Assembly: GCA_910578175.1 (NCBI GenBank)
Contig: CAJTPF010000023.1
Span: forward strand, 1-46,709
Length of the DNA: 46,709 bases
Direction of reading: 5' to 3'
Source: an uncultured Lachnospiraceae bacterium
Lineage (GTDB): Bacteria > Bacillota > Clostridia > Lachnospirales > Lachnospiraceae
The notes below the pieces were generated by a model that worked only from the letters and a program-made list of their open reading frames with translations, had not been told where the DNA came from and did not search any database. Positions 1-7,204 of the stretch are shown piece after piece; positions within the stretch are counted from its first letter, which is position 1; each line of letters starts with the position of its first letter. The translations under genes and the position numbers were made by a program.

Positions 1-390
1 TCCCGTCCGGAAGACCTGCCGCCCCCCCGGTAGTCCCGGAATCCGTATTTCTTATCAAATGTATAATCCGCATGTCCGGGTCTGTAATAAGAAGCGATTT
101 CCGAGTAATCCCCGGACCGCTGGGTTTTATTATATACGATCATGGAAATGGGCGTTCCGGTTGTCCTGCCTTCAAACACCCCGGACAAAATCTCTACGGC
201 ATCCTCTTCACTGCGGGGCGTGGAAAATCTGGACTGTCCCGGTTTTCTGCGGTTTAAATATACCTGAATATCCTGTTCACAGAGATCCAGTCCTGAAGGA
301 CATCCGTCAACCACGACTCCCACTCCTGATCCGTGGGATTCTCCCCATGTTGAGATCCTAAATATGGTTCCAAAAACCGAACCTGACATA
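1..390 (-). CDS. aroC: Chorismate synthase, 5' part only (gene runs off the left edge)
   Basis: Chorismate synthase makes chorismate from 5-enolpyruvylshikimate-3-phosphate, the last step of the shikimate pathway, using reduced FMN. Reading the minus strand from the ATG at 390 gives 130 codons with no stop to the window edge. The family signatures are clear: STWGESHG near residues 14-21, the basic segment NRRKPGQSRFSTPR near 46-59, GRTTGTPI near 74-81, and RPGHADYTFDKKYG followed by RDYRGGGRSS toward the window edge. A full enzyme is about 360-390 residues, so roughly one third is present. An AGGAG lies about 13 bases before the start, which is a little far. It lies downstream of glyA on the same strand. 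The plus-strand open frames over this stretch are shadows. Confidence 0.97.
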
Positions 391-420
391 ATCTGCACCA
401 ACTCTCCTATGAATTATCAA

Positions 421-456
421 GCCTTTTAAGCACAAGAATCCTTGTGTTCAAAAGGC
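421..456 (-). terminator. Stem-loop between glyA and aroC
   Basis: Two 16-base arms (421-436 and 441-456) pair imperfectly around a 4-base loop, with a small internal mismatch. The stem lies just after the glyA stop and before aroC. No clear U-run follows on the minus strand, so it may be a weak terminator or a processing structure rather than a strong intrinsic terminator. Confidence 0.35.
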
Positions 457-475
457 CTGGTCAGTAATCGTTCTA

Positions 476-1717
476 TTATTCGTATAACGGATATTTATCG
501 GTTAATTCCTTAACCAGTTTCATAGCTTCTCCCTTATTTGCTTCCACATCCTTTACAAGCAGGGAAACAGCTTCTGCAATAATTTCCATATCAGCCGTGT
601 TCATTCCTCTGGAAGTTACCGCCGGTGTTCCGAGACGGATACCGCTTGTCACAAACGGAGAGGCCGGATCATTTGGAATCGTATTTTTATTACAGGTAAT
701 ATTGGCTGCATCCAGTAATTTTTCACATTCCTTACCAGTCACATTCATCGGTGTCAAATCCACAAGCATTAAATGATTATCGGTTCCGCCGGATACGATC
801 TTAAATCCTCTGTCTGTCAGTCCTTTGGAAAGCGCCTGTGCATTATCCTTCACACCCTGCATATAAACTTTAAAGCTGTCATCCAGCGCTTCTTTAAAGC
901 AGACAGCTTTTGCCGCAATAACGTGCATCAGCGGTCCTCCCTGAATGCCCGGGAATACTGCCTTATTAAAATTAAACTTCACAGCATTCTCTTCACTGCA
1001 GAGGATCATGCCGCCACGGGGACCCCGCAGTGTCTTATGCGTAGTAGTGGTTACCACATCCGCATACGGAACCGGATTCATATGCAGTCCTGCTGCAACC
1101 AGACCTGCGATATGCGCCATATCCACCATCAGATATGCTCCCACTTCATCTGCAACTTCCCTGAACTTTTTAAAGTCAATTTCCCTTGCATATGCACTGG
1201 CGCCCGCCACGATCAGCTTCGGTTTTGATTCCAGCGCGATCTTTCTCAATTCATCATAATCTATAAATCCATCGTTGTTTACGCCATAAGGTACTATATT
1301 AAAATAAGAACCGGAAATATTTACAGGACTTCCATGGGTCAGATGTCCGCCATGGGCAAGATTCATACCCATTACCGTATCTCCCGGCTTCACCATTGCA
1401 AAAAATGCCGCCAGATTTGCCTGGGCGCCGGAGTGGGGCTGTACGTTTGCATATCCGCAGCCGAATAATTTCTTAGCTCTTTCAATCGCCAGCGTTTCAA
1501 CAATATCTACATATTCGCAGCCGCCGTAATAACGCTTTCCCGAATATCCTTCCGCATATTTATTGGTCAGATGACTGCCCATTGCCGCCATGACTGCCTT
1601 GCTGACCAGATTCTCGGAAGCAATAAGTTCGATATGGGTTCTCTGTCTTTCCAATTCCTGTTCCATTGCTGCCGCTACTTCAGCATCATAGGATTTTACT
1701 TCATCAAATGAAAACAT
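476..1717 (-). CDS. glyA: Serine hydroxymethyltransferase
   Basis: Cytosolic PLP enzyme that interconverts serine plus tetrahydrofolate with glycine plus 5,10-methylene-tetrahydrofolate, the main one-carbon entry point. The 413-residue product is the usual bacterial length. Visible motifs are ELIASEN-type HIELIASENLVS near residues 28-39, NKYAEGYSGKRYYGG near 52-66, VQPHSGAQAN near 92-101, DMAHIAGLVAAG near 199-210, and the PLP lysine motif TTTTHKTLRGPRGG with Lys about 228. A longer frame starts at 1735, but GGAGG lies 7 bases before the ATG at 1717, which decides the start. It has its own candidate promoter and is followed by aroC. The folate genes at 18.6-21.5 kb supply its cofactor. Confidence 0.98.
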   Translation of the reverse strand: MFSFDEVKSYDAEVAAAMEQELERQRTHIELIASENLVSKAVMAAMGSHLTNKYAEGYSGKRYYGGCEYVDIVETLAIERAKKLFGCGYANVQPHSGAQANLAAFFAMVKPGDTVMGMNLAHGGHLTHGSPVNISGSYFNIVPYGVNNDGFIDYDELRKIALESKPKLIVAGASAYAREIDFKKFREVADEVGAYLMVDMAHIAGLVAAGLHMNPVPYADVVTTTTHKTLRGPRGGMILCSEENAVKFNFNKAVFPGIQGGPLMHVIAAKAVCFKEALDDSFKVYMQGVKDNAQALSKGLTDRGFKIVSGGTDNHLMLVDLTPMNVTGKECEKLLDAANITCNKNTIPNDPASPFVTSGIRLGTPAVTSRGMNTADMEIIAEAVSLLVKDVEANKGEAMKLVKELTDKYPLYE

Positions 1718-1765
1718 GATGGTACCTCCGTTCAAATATATGTATTTTAATAATTTTCCTCAATA

Positions 1766-1774
1766 AGTATACCA
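1766..1774 (-). promoter_or_regulatory. Candidate extended -10 promoter for glyA
   Basis: On the minus strand a TATACT (1766-1771) is preceded by TGG, giving an extended -10 of the form TGnTATACT about 50 bases upstream of the glyA start. No good -35 lies at the right distance, which fits an extended -10 promoter. This is a sequence inference only. Confidence 0.45.
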
Positions 1775-1823
1775 TAATAAAATCCTAAAGGGAACTGTTT
1801 TTTTATAAACTGTTTGGGTGGAA

Positions 1824-2039
1824 TTGTGGAAACGGACGCAGGTATGTGTGGTGCAGGCGGCCGGAATGCTCCACATATACCTGCTGTTTGTTGGCTGAAT
1901 TTACAATGACAGACTGCAATAATCTTTCTGCTGAACAGTTGTAAAAAAACTTGAAAGGAGAATGGCTGACTCTATAAAATTGGCAAAAAACAGCAGAAAC
2001 TATGCCCGAAGGCATCCGCTTCTGCGTCCGGCTGGCCAA
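1824..2039. repeat. 216-bp element with inverted TTG-N6-CGGACGCAG ends
   Basis: The stretch between the glyA promoter and the next gene starts with an 18-base motif TTG-N6-CGGACGCAG (1824-1841, plus strand). It ends with the same motif inverted (2022-2039, minus strand). A third copy is at 46566-46583 near the right edge. Inside are two strong hairpins: CAGGTATGTGTGG pairing with CCACATATACCTG at 1839-1883, and on the minus strand a GCAGAA/TTCTGC stem enclosing ATGCC-TTCG-GGCAT near 1993-2025. A 78-codon open frame crosses it on the minus strand, but it has no convincing ribosome site and its residues follow the repeat, so I do not call it a gene. It resembles a small non-autonomous dispersed element or a structured RNA. 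Confidence 0.55.
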
Positions 2040-2135
2040 ATCCCATAAACCGCTTTACGGCAACAAATCATTCTCTATTTCGTCAAACGTCGGATACGTA
2101 ATAACCGGTCCATTTTGATAACGGATATGGGATAA

Positions 2136-2279
2136 TCAACGGCAGCATCCGAATTTACGGTTCTCTTTGCCAGTTCCGCCCTGCTCCATATTGTTTGCTT
2201 CCAAAGATTCCTGTGCAGAACTCAGTTCCATATCCATATGATCGTTTCTCTTTTTCTGTTTCTTTAAGCCCATCTTCAT
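2136..2279 (-). CDS. Small lysine-rich hypothetical protein, 47 residues
   Basis: I do not recognise this gene. The frame starts ATG AAG ATG at 2279, with AAAGGATGG about 5-7 bases upstream as a good ribosome site. The product has a basic N-terminus (KKQKKR near residues 6-11), an acidic and polar middle, and ends FGCCR. There is no membrane segment or signal peptide. After the TGA at 2136-2138 the same frame stays open for 26 more codons with protein-like content (ITYPTFDEIENDLL). A nonsense mutation in a longer gene is therefore possible, although a run of that length is not rare by chance. It lies on the same strand as the DUF1294 gene upstream. Confidence 0.5.
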   Translation of the reverse strand: MKMGLKKQKKRNDHMDMELSSAQESLEANNMEQGGTGKENRKFGCCR

Positions 2280-2325
2280 ATATACCATCCTTTAGCTGAT
2301 ATACCGTATGTTCATCCCTAATTCC

Positions 2326-2589
2326 TTAATGCCGCAACAGGAAACATGCAATCATAATTTGTATTATTAACAGAACCGGCATTCCAAAGACAAAGCTTGT
2401 ATGCTTTGTCTTATGCCTGAAATATTTCATCCCAAGTATCGCACCGGCACTGCCTAACAGTATGGCGCTCATAAACAGACTCCGTTCGGAAATCCTCCAT
2501 TTATTGTGCTTCGCTTTATACTTATCGATCCCCATCATGGAAAATGCTGCTCCGTTGATGAAAATCAGATATATGATTAATAATTTCAT
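2326..2589 (-). CDS. DUF1294 family small membrane protein
   Basis: This 87-residue protein matches the DUF1294 pattern: an N-terminal membrane segment, then GIDKYKAKHNKWRISE, an SLFMSAILLGSAGAILGM segment, FRHKTKH and a final hydrophobic stretch. Two to three membrane spans are expected. The family is widespread in Firmicutes and its function is unknown. The start at 2589 is supported by GGGAAGG about 6 bases upstream. It sits at the edge of a region of mobile-DNA remnants, 18 bases after an unidentified fragment, so the local arrangement may be recent. Confidence 0.85.
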   Translation of the reverse strand: MKLLIIYLIFINGAAFSMMGIDKYKAKHNKWRISERSLFMSAILLGSAGAILGMKYFRHKTKHTSFVFGMPVLLIIQIMIACFLLRH

Positions 2590-2607
2590 AAATATCCTTC
2601 CCTTATT

Positions 2608-2871
2608 TTATATCTGCAATCGTAAATATGAAATAGTCGGTTGCCACACGCTCTCCGTTCCGTTCTGCCGCAGGGTTAATACCGGATAAGAAACCAGATC
2701 CGAAGCCATCGGCAGATATGCTCCCAGTACTTCATCCTTCTTATATAGCCGGAAGGTTATGACCGGCTGCTTATTTGCTGCCAGCGCACTGCTCAACGTA
2801 GAATTTGCATTGATCTCAAAATCCACGATCAGATTGCCGGCCGTGTCAAGGATATCCGGATCAGGTATGTG
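2608..2871 (-). pseudogene. Unidentified protein fragment, probable C-terminal remnant
   Basis: An open minus-strand frame of about 88 codons runs from just after a TAG at 2872-2874 to a TAA before the DUF1294 gene. The first possible start is GTG at 2826 and has no clear ribosome site. The residues look like real protein (for example ILDTAGNLIVDFEI and SALAANKQPVITFRLYKK), with a predicted beta-rich character. I cannot name the family. A phage structural or secreted-protein tail is only a guess. Its upstream end coincides with the point where the neighbouring toxin remnant on the other strand loses homology, near 2861. That suggests a recombination junction, so I read it as a fragment rather than an intact gene. 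Confidence 0.35.
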
Positions 2872-2906
2872 CTATTATTACACTTGCTAAAAACCATAAA
2901 AAATAG
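2862..2906 (+). pseudogene. Truncated Hol_Tox type I toxin remnant
   Basis: The plus-strand codons here end VCAIITLAKNHKK and stop. They align with ICAVITLAVNVTRKK at the end of the intact toxin 320 bases downstream. The first half of the gene, its ribosome site and its promoter are missing, cut off near 2861 where the unidentified fragment begins. The 3' terminator hairpin and the antisense-RNA promoter are still intact, so only the antitoxin side of this copy survives. Confidence 0.6.
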
Positions 2907-2992
2907 CCGTCCTGCCCTGGTAAGCTGACAACTATTTTTTAGTTAATGTTCGCCGAGCGTGTGACGTGCACTCACCTCTCGACTGTCTTGTT
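2896..2992 (-). ncRNA. Antisense antitoxin-like RNA of the truncated toxin copy
   Basis: An RNA of about 100 bases is inferred from the consensus promoter at 2999-3027 to the hairpin at 2898-2941. It is antisense to the 3' end of the toxin remnant and related in position and sequence to the second antisense RNA at 3222-3318. Both lengths are predictions from promoter and terminator positions. Confidence 0.5.
2898..2941. terminator. Bidirectional terminator of truncated toxin copy
   Basis: AAAAAATAG at 2898-2906 pairs with CTATTTTTT at 2932-2940, giving U-runs on both strands. It is placed as in the intact copy and would end the antisense RNA from 2992. Confidence 0.55.
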
Positions 2993-2998
2993 AAGTAT

Positions 2999-3027
2999 AT
3001 TATATGCCTTCTCAATGTTTTTGTCAA
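2999..3027 (-). promoter_or_regulatory. Consensus promoter of antisense RNA 1
   Basis: On the minus strand TTGACA (3022-3027) and TATAAT (2999-3004) are separated by exactly 17 bases, a perfect sigma-A consensus. It points at the truncated toxin and has no coding sequence ahead of it. Confidence 0.8.
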
Positions 3028-3046
3028 ATAAAGTTTTACACACTAT

Positions 3047-3075
3047 TTGTATTAATTGAACACTGACAATATAAT
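3047..3075 (+). promoter_or_regulatory. Promoter of the intact type I toxin
   Basis: On the plus strand TTGTAT (3047-3052), 17 bases, then TATAAT (3070-3075). The toxin start follows about 70 bases later. Confidence 0.65.
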
Positions 3076-3144
3076 AGACTTACCCAGGGAACCGATGGGG
3101 CGATTATGCCAGTTGCCGGATACTTAAGAAGGGAGCTGGTGCCA

Positions 3145-3231
3145 ATGGTTACATATAGTGAATTGTTTACTTTTGTAATTATGATTTGTGCGGTAATTAC
3201 TCTTGCAGTTAATGTTACACGCAAAAAATAG
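3145..3231 (+). CDS. Hol_Tox family (TxpA-like) type I toxin, 28 residues
   Basis: This tiny protein starts MVTYSELFTF, has one hydrophobic segment (about residues 8-24) and ends NVTRKK. The MVTY start, single membrane helix and lysine-rich end are typical of the putative holin-like toxins found in Firmicutes type I toxin-antitoxin systems. Such peptides insert in the membrane and are held silent by an overlapping antisense RNA. GGGAG lies 9 bases before the ATG at 3145. The gene has its own plus-strand promoter, its stop lies inside the terminator hairpin, and a consensus antisense promoter faces it from 3325-3353. A truncated paralogue lies directly upstream. These systems are often carried on prophages, which fits the integrase remnant next door. 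Confidence 0.8.
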   Translation: MVTYSELFTFVIMICAVITLAVNVTRKK

Positions 3232-3318
3232 CGCCCCTGCTCTGGTAAAGTAAGGCGCTATTTTTAGTCAATCATTTTACCGGCAGCTAGGTGTATTCTA
3301 GCTATCGGCTCTCTTGCT
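3222..3318 (-). ncRNA. Antisense antitoxin RNA (RatA-like position)
   Basis: An RNA of about 97 bases is predicted from the promoter at 3325-3353 to the bidirectional hairpin at 3224-3265. It overlaps the 3' end of the toxin mRNA, the arrangement known for txpA/ratA-type pairs. Related sequence is present in the first copy at 2896-2992. Confidence 0.65.
3224..3265. terminator. Bidirectional terminator shared by toxin and antisense RNA
   Basis: AAAAATAGCGCC pairs perfectly with GGCGCTATTTTT (12 bp), with U-runs on both strands. The toxin stop codon is inside the 5' arm. Confidence 0.8.
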
Positions 3319-3324
3319 AAGTCT

Positions 3325-3353
3325 ATTATATGCTTTCCTCTGACAAATGTCAA
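3325..3353 (-). promoter_or_regulatory. Consensus promoter of antisense RNA 2
   Basis: On the minus strand TTGACA (3348-3353), 17 bases, TATAAT (3325-3330). It is a perfect consensus facing the toxin. Confidence 0.82.
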
Positions 3354-3384
3354 ATAAAAAATGCCCCGGTGCTGTCAACACCGG

Positions 3385-3908
3385 AAAAACCTGTTGAACC
3401 AGATATACCGGTATGCGCTCGAATATGATATTCTGCAGAAGGATTATTCCAAATTCTGCAAGATCACCAAAGAGGACGACGAACATGGAGTACCATTTAC
3501 TATGAATGACATCAACCAGTTATGGACTGCTGCCGGATCTGTTCCCTATGCAGACACCATACTGATAATGATATACAGTGGTTGGAGGATTGGAGAACTG
3601 CTCACCCTGGAAGAAATCAACCTGAAGGAAGGCTATTTTCGGGGCAGTATTAAGACAAGAGCGTCAAAGCATAGATTATACCCATTCATCCCAAAATCGC
3701 CGATATGGTCAAAATACGAAGTCAGTCTGGATGGATTAACATATCATACCAGGCATACATGAAAGAATTTATCAAGGCTCTGACGGCAGCAGGTATCACA
3801 GATAAGCATCCCCCTCATGACTGCCGGCATACCTTTGCCACCCTGTTAAACAATGCCGGTGCAAATCCGGTATCTGTAAAGTTATGTTTTTATGTCACTA
3901 GCAGATGA
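3385..3908 (+). pseudogene. Tyrosine recombinase (phage-type integrase), broken
   Basis: Two plus-strand frames together form the middle of a tyrosine integrase. The first carries a core-binding-like segment (NLLNQIYRYALEYDIL) and the first catalytic Arg in YSGWRIGELL. The second carries the His-x-x-Arg box HDCRHTFATLL. The frames join if one T is restored near 3685-3686, which would give the usual YPFHPKI reading. The N-terminal arm-binding part is absent. The sequence stops at NPVSVK, before the GH box and catalytic Tyr, so no active enzyme is possible. It begins right where the type I toxin region ends. I read it as the decayed end of an integrated element. Confidence 0.88.
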
Positions 3909-4039
3909 AAAAACATTCGATTTTACATTCTCTCAAACTATATAATTCCGCTAAAATCAAGGGTTACACGACTTCAACCAGAATAAAGATTGTTATTTCT
4001 TTTAATATAATATTAATCTTTATTTGATCGTTATACAAC

Positions 4040-4080
4040 AAACCGGGTTTCCGGCCTGATATGCTGGAAACCCGGTTTTT
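4040..4080 (-). terminator. Intrinsic terminator after aspS
   Basis: A 13-bp stem (4040-4052 with 4066-4077, core AACCGGGTTTCC) encloses a 13-base loop 10 bases beyond the aspS stop. T-rich sequence follows on both strands, so it may also stop transcription coming from the integrase remnant. The 3909-4039 stretch holds nothing else I can identify. Confidence 0.75.
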
Positions 4081-4090
4081 ATGTCATGGA

Positions 4091-5881
4091 TCACTCCTCT
4101 TGATATGTGGACTTCAGATAAAGTTCCTCTAACTGTTTTTCATCAACTACATTCGGTGCATCCGTCATCAGACAGGAAGCATCCTTTACTTTCGGAAATG
4201 CTATGGTATCCCGGATACTATCCTCTTTTGCCATATGCATGACCAGCCGGTCCAGTCCGAACGCCAGTCCCGCATGGGGCGGTACCCCGTACTTAAACGC
4301 ATTCAGCAGAAATCCGAACCTCTTATATGCGCTTTCTTTCGTAAAGCCCAAAACTTCAAACATCTTTTCCTGAACATCGCTCTGATGGATCCTGACGCTT
4401 CCGCCTCCGAGTTCCGTACCGTTTAAGACGATATCATAAGCTTTTGCCCTGACGGCTCCCGGATTGGTATCCAGCAGTTCCAGGTCTTCTTCCACCGGCA
4501 TGGTGAACGGATGATGCATTGCCACATACCGCTCCTGTTCTTCTGAATACTCCAGAAGCGGAAATTCCGTTACCCACAGAAAATGATAGATATCCTTGTC
4601 CTGCAGTTCCAGATTCTTCGCCAGTTCACATCGCAGGGCACCCAGTACGTCATAAACCACCTTATTTTTATCGGCGGCAAATAACAGCAGATCTCCCGGC
4701 TTTCCATCCAGACGCTGCACGATGGCGGACAATTCTTCCCGGGTCATAAACTTTGCAAAAGAAGATTTAAAAGTTCCGTCCTCATTGACTGCCAGATATG
4801 CCAGTCCTTTCGCCCCGTAGGTTTTGGCAAACTCTGCCAGGGCGTCGATCTTCTTCCGCGGCATATTGCCCTGTCCTTCCGCATTTATGGCACGAACGGA
4901 GCCTCCGTTTTCAATGGCCCCGGTAAATACGGAAAATCCGCAGGTCTTTACCAGATCTGAAATATCTTTTAATTCCATTCCGAATCTGGTATCCGGCTTA
5001 TCGGAACCATACCGGTCCATGGCTTCCTGCCAGGTGATCCTGCGGAACGGAGTCTGAATCTCCGTTCCCAGAATATCCTTCCAGAGCTTTGCCAGCAGCC
5101 GTTCATTCACATCTATGACATCATCAATATCTACAAATGACAATTCCATATCGATCTGTGTAAACTCCGGCTGACGGTCCGCTCTTAAATCCTCATCCCG
5201 GAAACATTTTGCGATCTGCATATATCTGTCATATCCCGAACACATCAATAATTGCTTAAATAGCTGGGGCGACTGGGGCAGGGCATAATAATTGCCCGGA
5301 TGGACACGGCTTGGCACCAGATAGTCCCTGGCTCCCTCCGGTGTGCTTTTTGTCAGCATCGGTGTTTCAATCTCTAAAAATCCTTCCTCTGCCAGAAAGG
5401 AACGCACCAGTGTAGTCACATCACTTCTTAACTTCAGGTTTCTCTGAAGCCGTGGCTTTCTCAGATCCAGATACCGGTATTTTAATCTCAGATCGTCCTT
5501 TACCGCTACACCGTCTTCGATCGGAAACGGTGGTGTCAGCGCTTCCGAAAGGATACGCAGGGAGGTTGCCCGTATTTCGATATCCCCGGTTTTCAGATTT
5601 TCATTTATGGCGCCTTCCCGTTTCTGCACCCTGCCTTCCACGGCGATTACAAATTCATTCCTGAGAGTTTCTGCTTTGGCAAATCCCTCCGTCTTCACAT
5701 CTTTTTCATCAAATATGATCTGAAGAATACCGGAACGGTCTCTTAAATCTACAAATATCAGGCTTCCAAGATTTCTTCTTCTGCCAACCCAGCCCATGAC
5801 CGTAACGGTTTCTCCAATATTTTGATTTGATAATTCTGTACATCTGTGACTTCTTTTCAGTCCCTGCATTGATTCAGCCAT
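4091..5881 (-). CDS. aspS: Aspartate--tRNA ligase
   Basis: Class IIb synthetase charging tRNA-Asp in the cytosol. The 596-residue product has the bacterial layout: an N-terminal OB-fold anticodon domain (WVGRRRNLGSLIFVDLRDR near residue 35), the flipping-loop region ETPMLTKSTPEGARDYLVPSR, motif 2 FRDEDLRADRQPEFTQID, a bacterial GAD insertion in the middle, and motif 3 GVPPHAGLAFGLDRLVM near the C-terminus. The open frame extends to 5917, but the ATG at 5881 follows a GAGGAAAGG about 12 bases upstream and gives the usual family start (ESMQGLKRSH). It sits 78 bases after hisS, the standard Firmicutes hisS-aspS pair, and ends at a clear terminator. Whether it is discriminating or also charges tRNA-Asn cannot be decided here. 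Confidence 0.97.
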   Translation of the reverse strand: MAESMQGLKRSHRCTELSNQNIGETVTVMGWVGRRRNLGSLIFVDLRDRSGILQIIFDEKDVKTEGFAKAETLRNEFVIAVEGRVQKREGAINENLKTGDIEIRATSLRILSEALTPPFPIEDGVAVKDDLRLKYRYLDLRKPRLQRNLKLRSDVTTLVRSFLAEEGFLEIETPMLTKSTPEGARDYLVPSRVHPGNYYALPQSPQLFKQLLMCSGYDRYMQIAKCFRDEDLRADRQPEFTQIDMELSFVDIDDVIDVNERLLAKLWKDILGTEIQTPFRRITWQEAMDRYGSDKPDTRFGMELKDISDLVKTCGFSVFTGAIENGGSVRAINAEGQGNMPRKKIDALAEFAKTYGAKGLAYLAVNEDGTFKSSFAKFMTREELSAIVQRLDGKPGDLLLFAADKNKVVYDVLGALRCELAKNLELQDKDIYHFLWVTEFPLLEYSEEQERYVAMHHPFTMPVEEDLELLDTNPGAVRAKAYDIVLNGTELGGGSVRIHQSDVQEKMFEVLGFTKESAYKRFGFLLNAFKYGVPPHAGLAFGLDRLVMHMAKEDSIRDTIAFPKVKDASCLMTDAPNVVDEKQLEELYLKSTYQEE

Positions 5882-5959
5882 ATTTGCAACAATCCTTTCC
5901 TCTATTCCAGTTTTCATATGTCATTGTGACTGCCAGCTTCACAATAATCTTATTTCTAT

Positions 5960-7204
5960 TTACACTAATTGTCTTGTTATCTCATCCAGCGCAACGCTTG
6001 TCTGCTCTCCGTCTGCCATGCATTTTATCATGGCCCGGTTTTCCTTTATTTCATTTTCTCCGATGATGACCGTATATTTTGCCCCCAGCTTATTGGCATA
6101 TTTCATCTGGGCCTTTACGCTCCGGTCCATGTAGTCCGTCTCTGCAATATATCCCATGCTCCGGACCTGATTTACGATCTGGTATGCCCTGGCTTTCGCC
6201 TCTTTGCCAAGAATACCTACATACAGATCCACCGGATCCTCTTTTGGCAGTTCCACTCCTTCTTTTTCCAGAAAGTATAAAATCCGTTCCAGTCCCATAC
6301 CAAAGCCGGCAGACGGAATGTTCTGCTTCTCGTCGATTTCGTGCACCAGTCCGTCATATCTTCCGCCTCCGCACAGGGTAAACCCTTCGGAATTGACAAA
6401 TTCAAAGACCGTTCTGGTATAATAATCCAGACCCCTTACGATTCCTGTATCCACTTCAAATGATATATTTAAGGATTCCAGTATGGATCTTAATTCATCA
6501 AAGTGCTCCCTGCACCCGTCATCCAGATATTCGATGGTCCGGGGCGCACCGGCTACGATTTTTTTGCAGTCATCCACTTTACAGTCAATGACACGCAGCG
6601 GATTCTTTAACATACGTTCCCGACAGGTCGGACACAACTCTTCCTCATGTTGTTTCAGATAGGACAGCAGCGCCTCATTATAAGTCTTCCTGCATTCGGC
6701 GCATCCGATACTGTTTATATGAAGTTTTGCATCCTTCAGTCCGAATTTTTTAATCAGGCCGGAAATTAACGTTATCAGTTCTACTTCCACCATCGGACTC
6801 TCCGAACCCACGATTTCCACACCAAACTGATGATGCTGCCGCAGTCTTCCGCTCTGGGGCTTCTCATAGCGGAATGCCGGCGTTACATAAAACAGCTTTG
6901 CCGGCGCGGGATCCGCATACATATTATGTTCCAGATATGCCCGGATAGCGCCGGCAGTTCCTTCCGGCTTTAATGTAATGCTCCTGTCACCCTTATCTAA
7001 AAACGTATACATTTCTTTTTGTACCACGTCCGTGGTCTCGCCCACGCCCCGCTGGAACAATATCGTATGTTCAAATACTGGCGTGATGATTTCCTTTATA
7101 TTGTATGTTTTTGCCGTTTCCCGGCAGATTTTTTCAATCATGGTACGTTTATGCATTTCAATGCCATACCAGTCCTGTGTGCCTCTTGGCGCCTGTGTGA
7201 TCAT
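5960..7204 (-). CDS. hisS: Histidine--tRNA ligase
   Basis: Class IIa synthetase for tRNA-His, 414 residues, normal length. Visible are the N-terminal PRGTQDW motif, motif 2 FRYEKPQSGRLRQHHQFG, the His-specific motifs GLDYYTRTVFEF and CGGGRYDGL, motif 3 GFGMGLERIL and the C-terminal anticodon-binding domain. A cysteine-containing insertion (CAEC, CPTC, CKVDDC) lies near residues 170-220, as seen in many Clostridia. The start codon overlaps the stop of the HD-domain gene upstream by one base (TAATG), which implies translational coupling. The ribosome site GGAAGAG lies within the end of that gene. aspS follows on the same transcript. Confidence 0.97.
   Translation of the reverse strand: MITQAPRGTQDWYGIEMHKRTMIEKICRETAKTYNIKEIITPVFEHTILFQRGVGETTDVVQKEMYTFLDKGDRSITLKPEGTAGAIRAYLEHNMYADPAPAKLFYVTPAFRYEKPQSGRLRQHHQFGVEIVGSESPMVEVELITLISGLIKKFGLKDAKLHINSIGCAECRKTYNEALLSYLKQHEEELCPTCRERMLKNPLRVIDCKVDDCKKIVAGAPRTIEYLDDGCREHFDELRSILESLNISFEVDTGIVRGLDYYTRTVFEFVNSEGFTLCGGGRYDGLVHEIDEKQNIPSAGFGMGLERILYFLEKEGVELPKEDPVDLYVGILGKEAKARAYQIVNQVRSMGYIAETDYMDRSVKAQMKYANKLGAKYTVIIGENEIKENRAMIKCMADGEQTSVALDEITRQLV

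Noticed and set aside
59..361. Plus-strand frames near the left edge
   Set aside because: They are antisense shadows of aroC, whose signatures are clear on the minus strand.
1803..2039. 78-codon minus-strand open frame as a gene
   Set aside because: It overlaps the repeat-like element, has no clear ribosome site, and its residues are explained by hairpins and the inverted motif. Kept as repeat, not as CDS.
3036..3224. 62-codon minus-strand frame over the type I toxin
   Set aside because: Antisense to the toxin gene and its promoter; no ribosome site. The toxin, antisense RNA and promoters explain the region.
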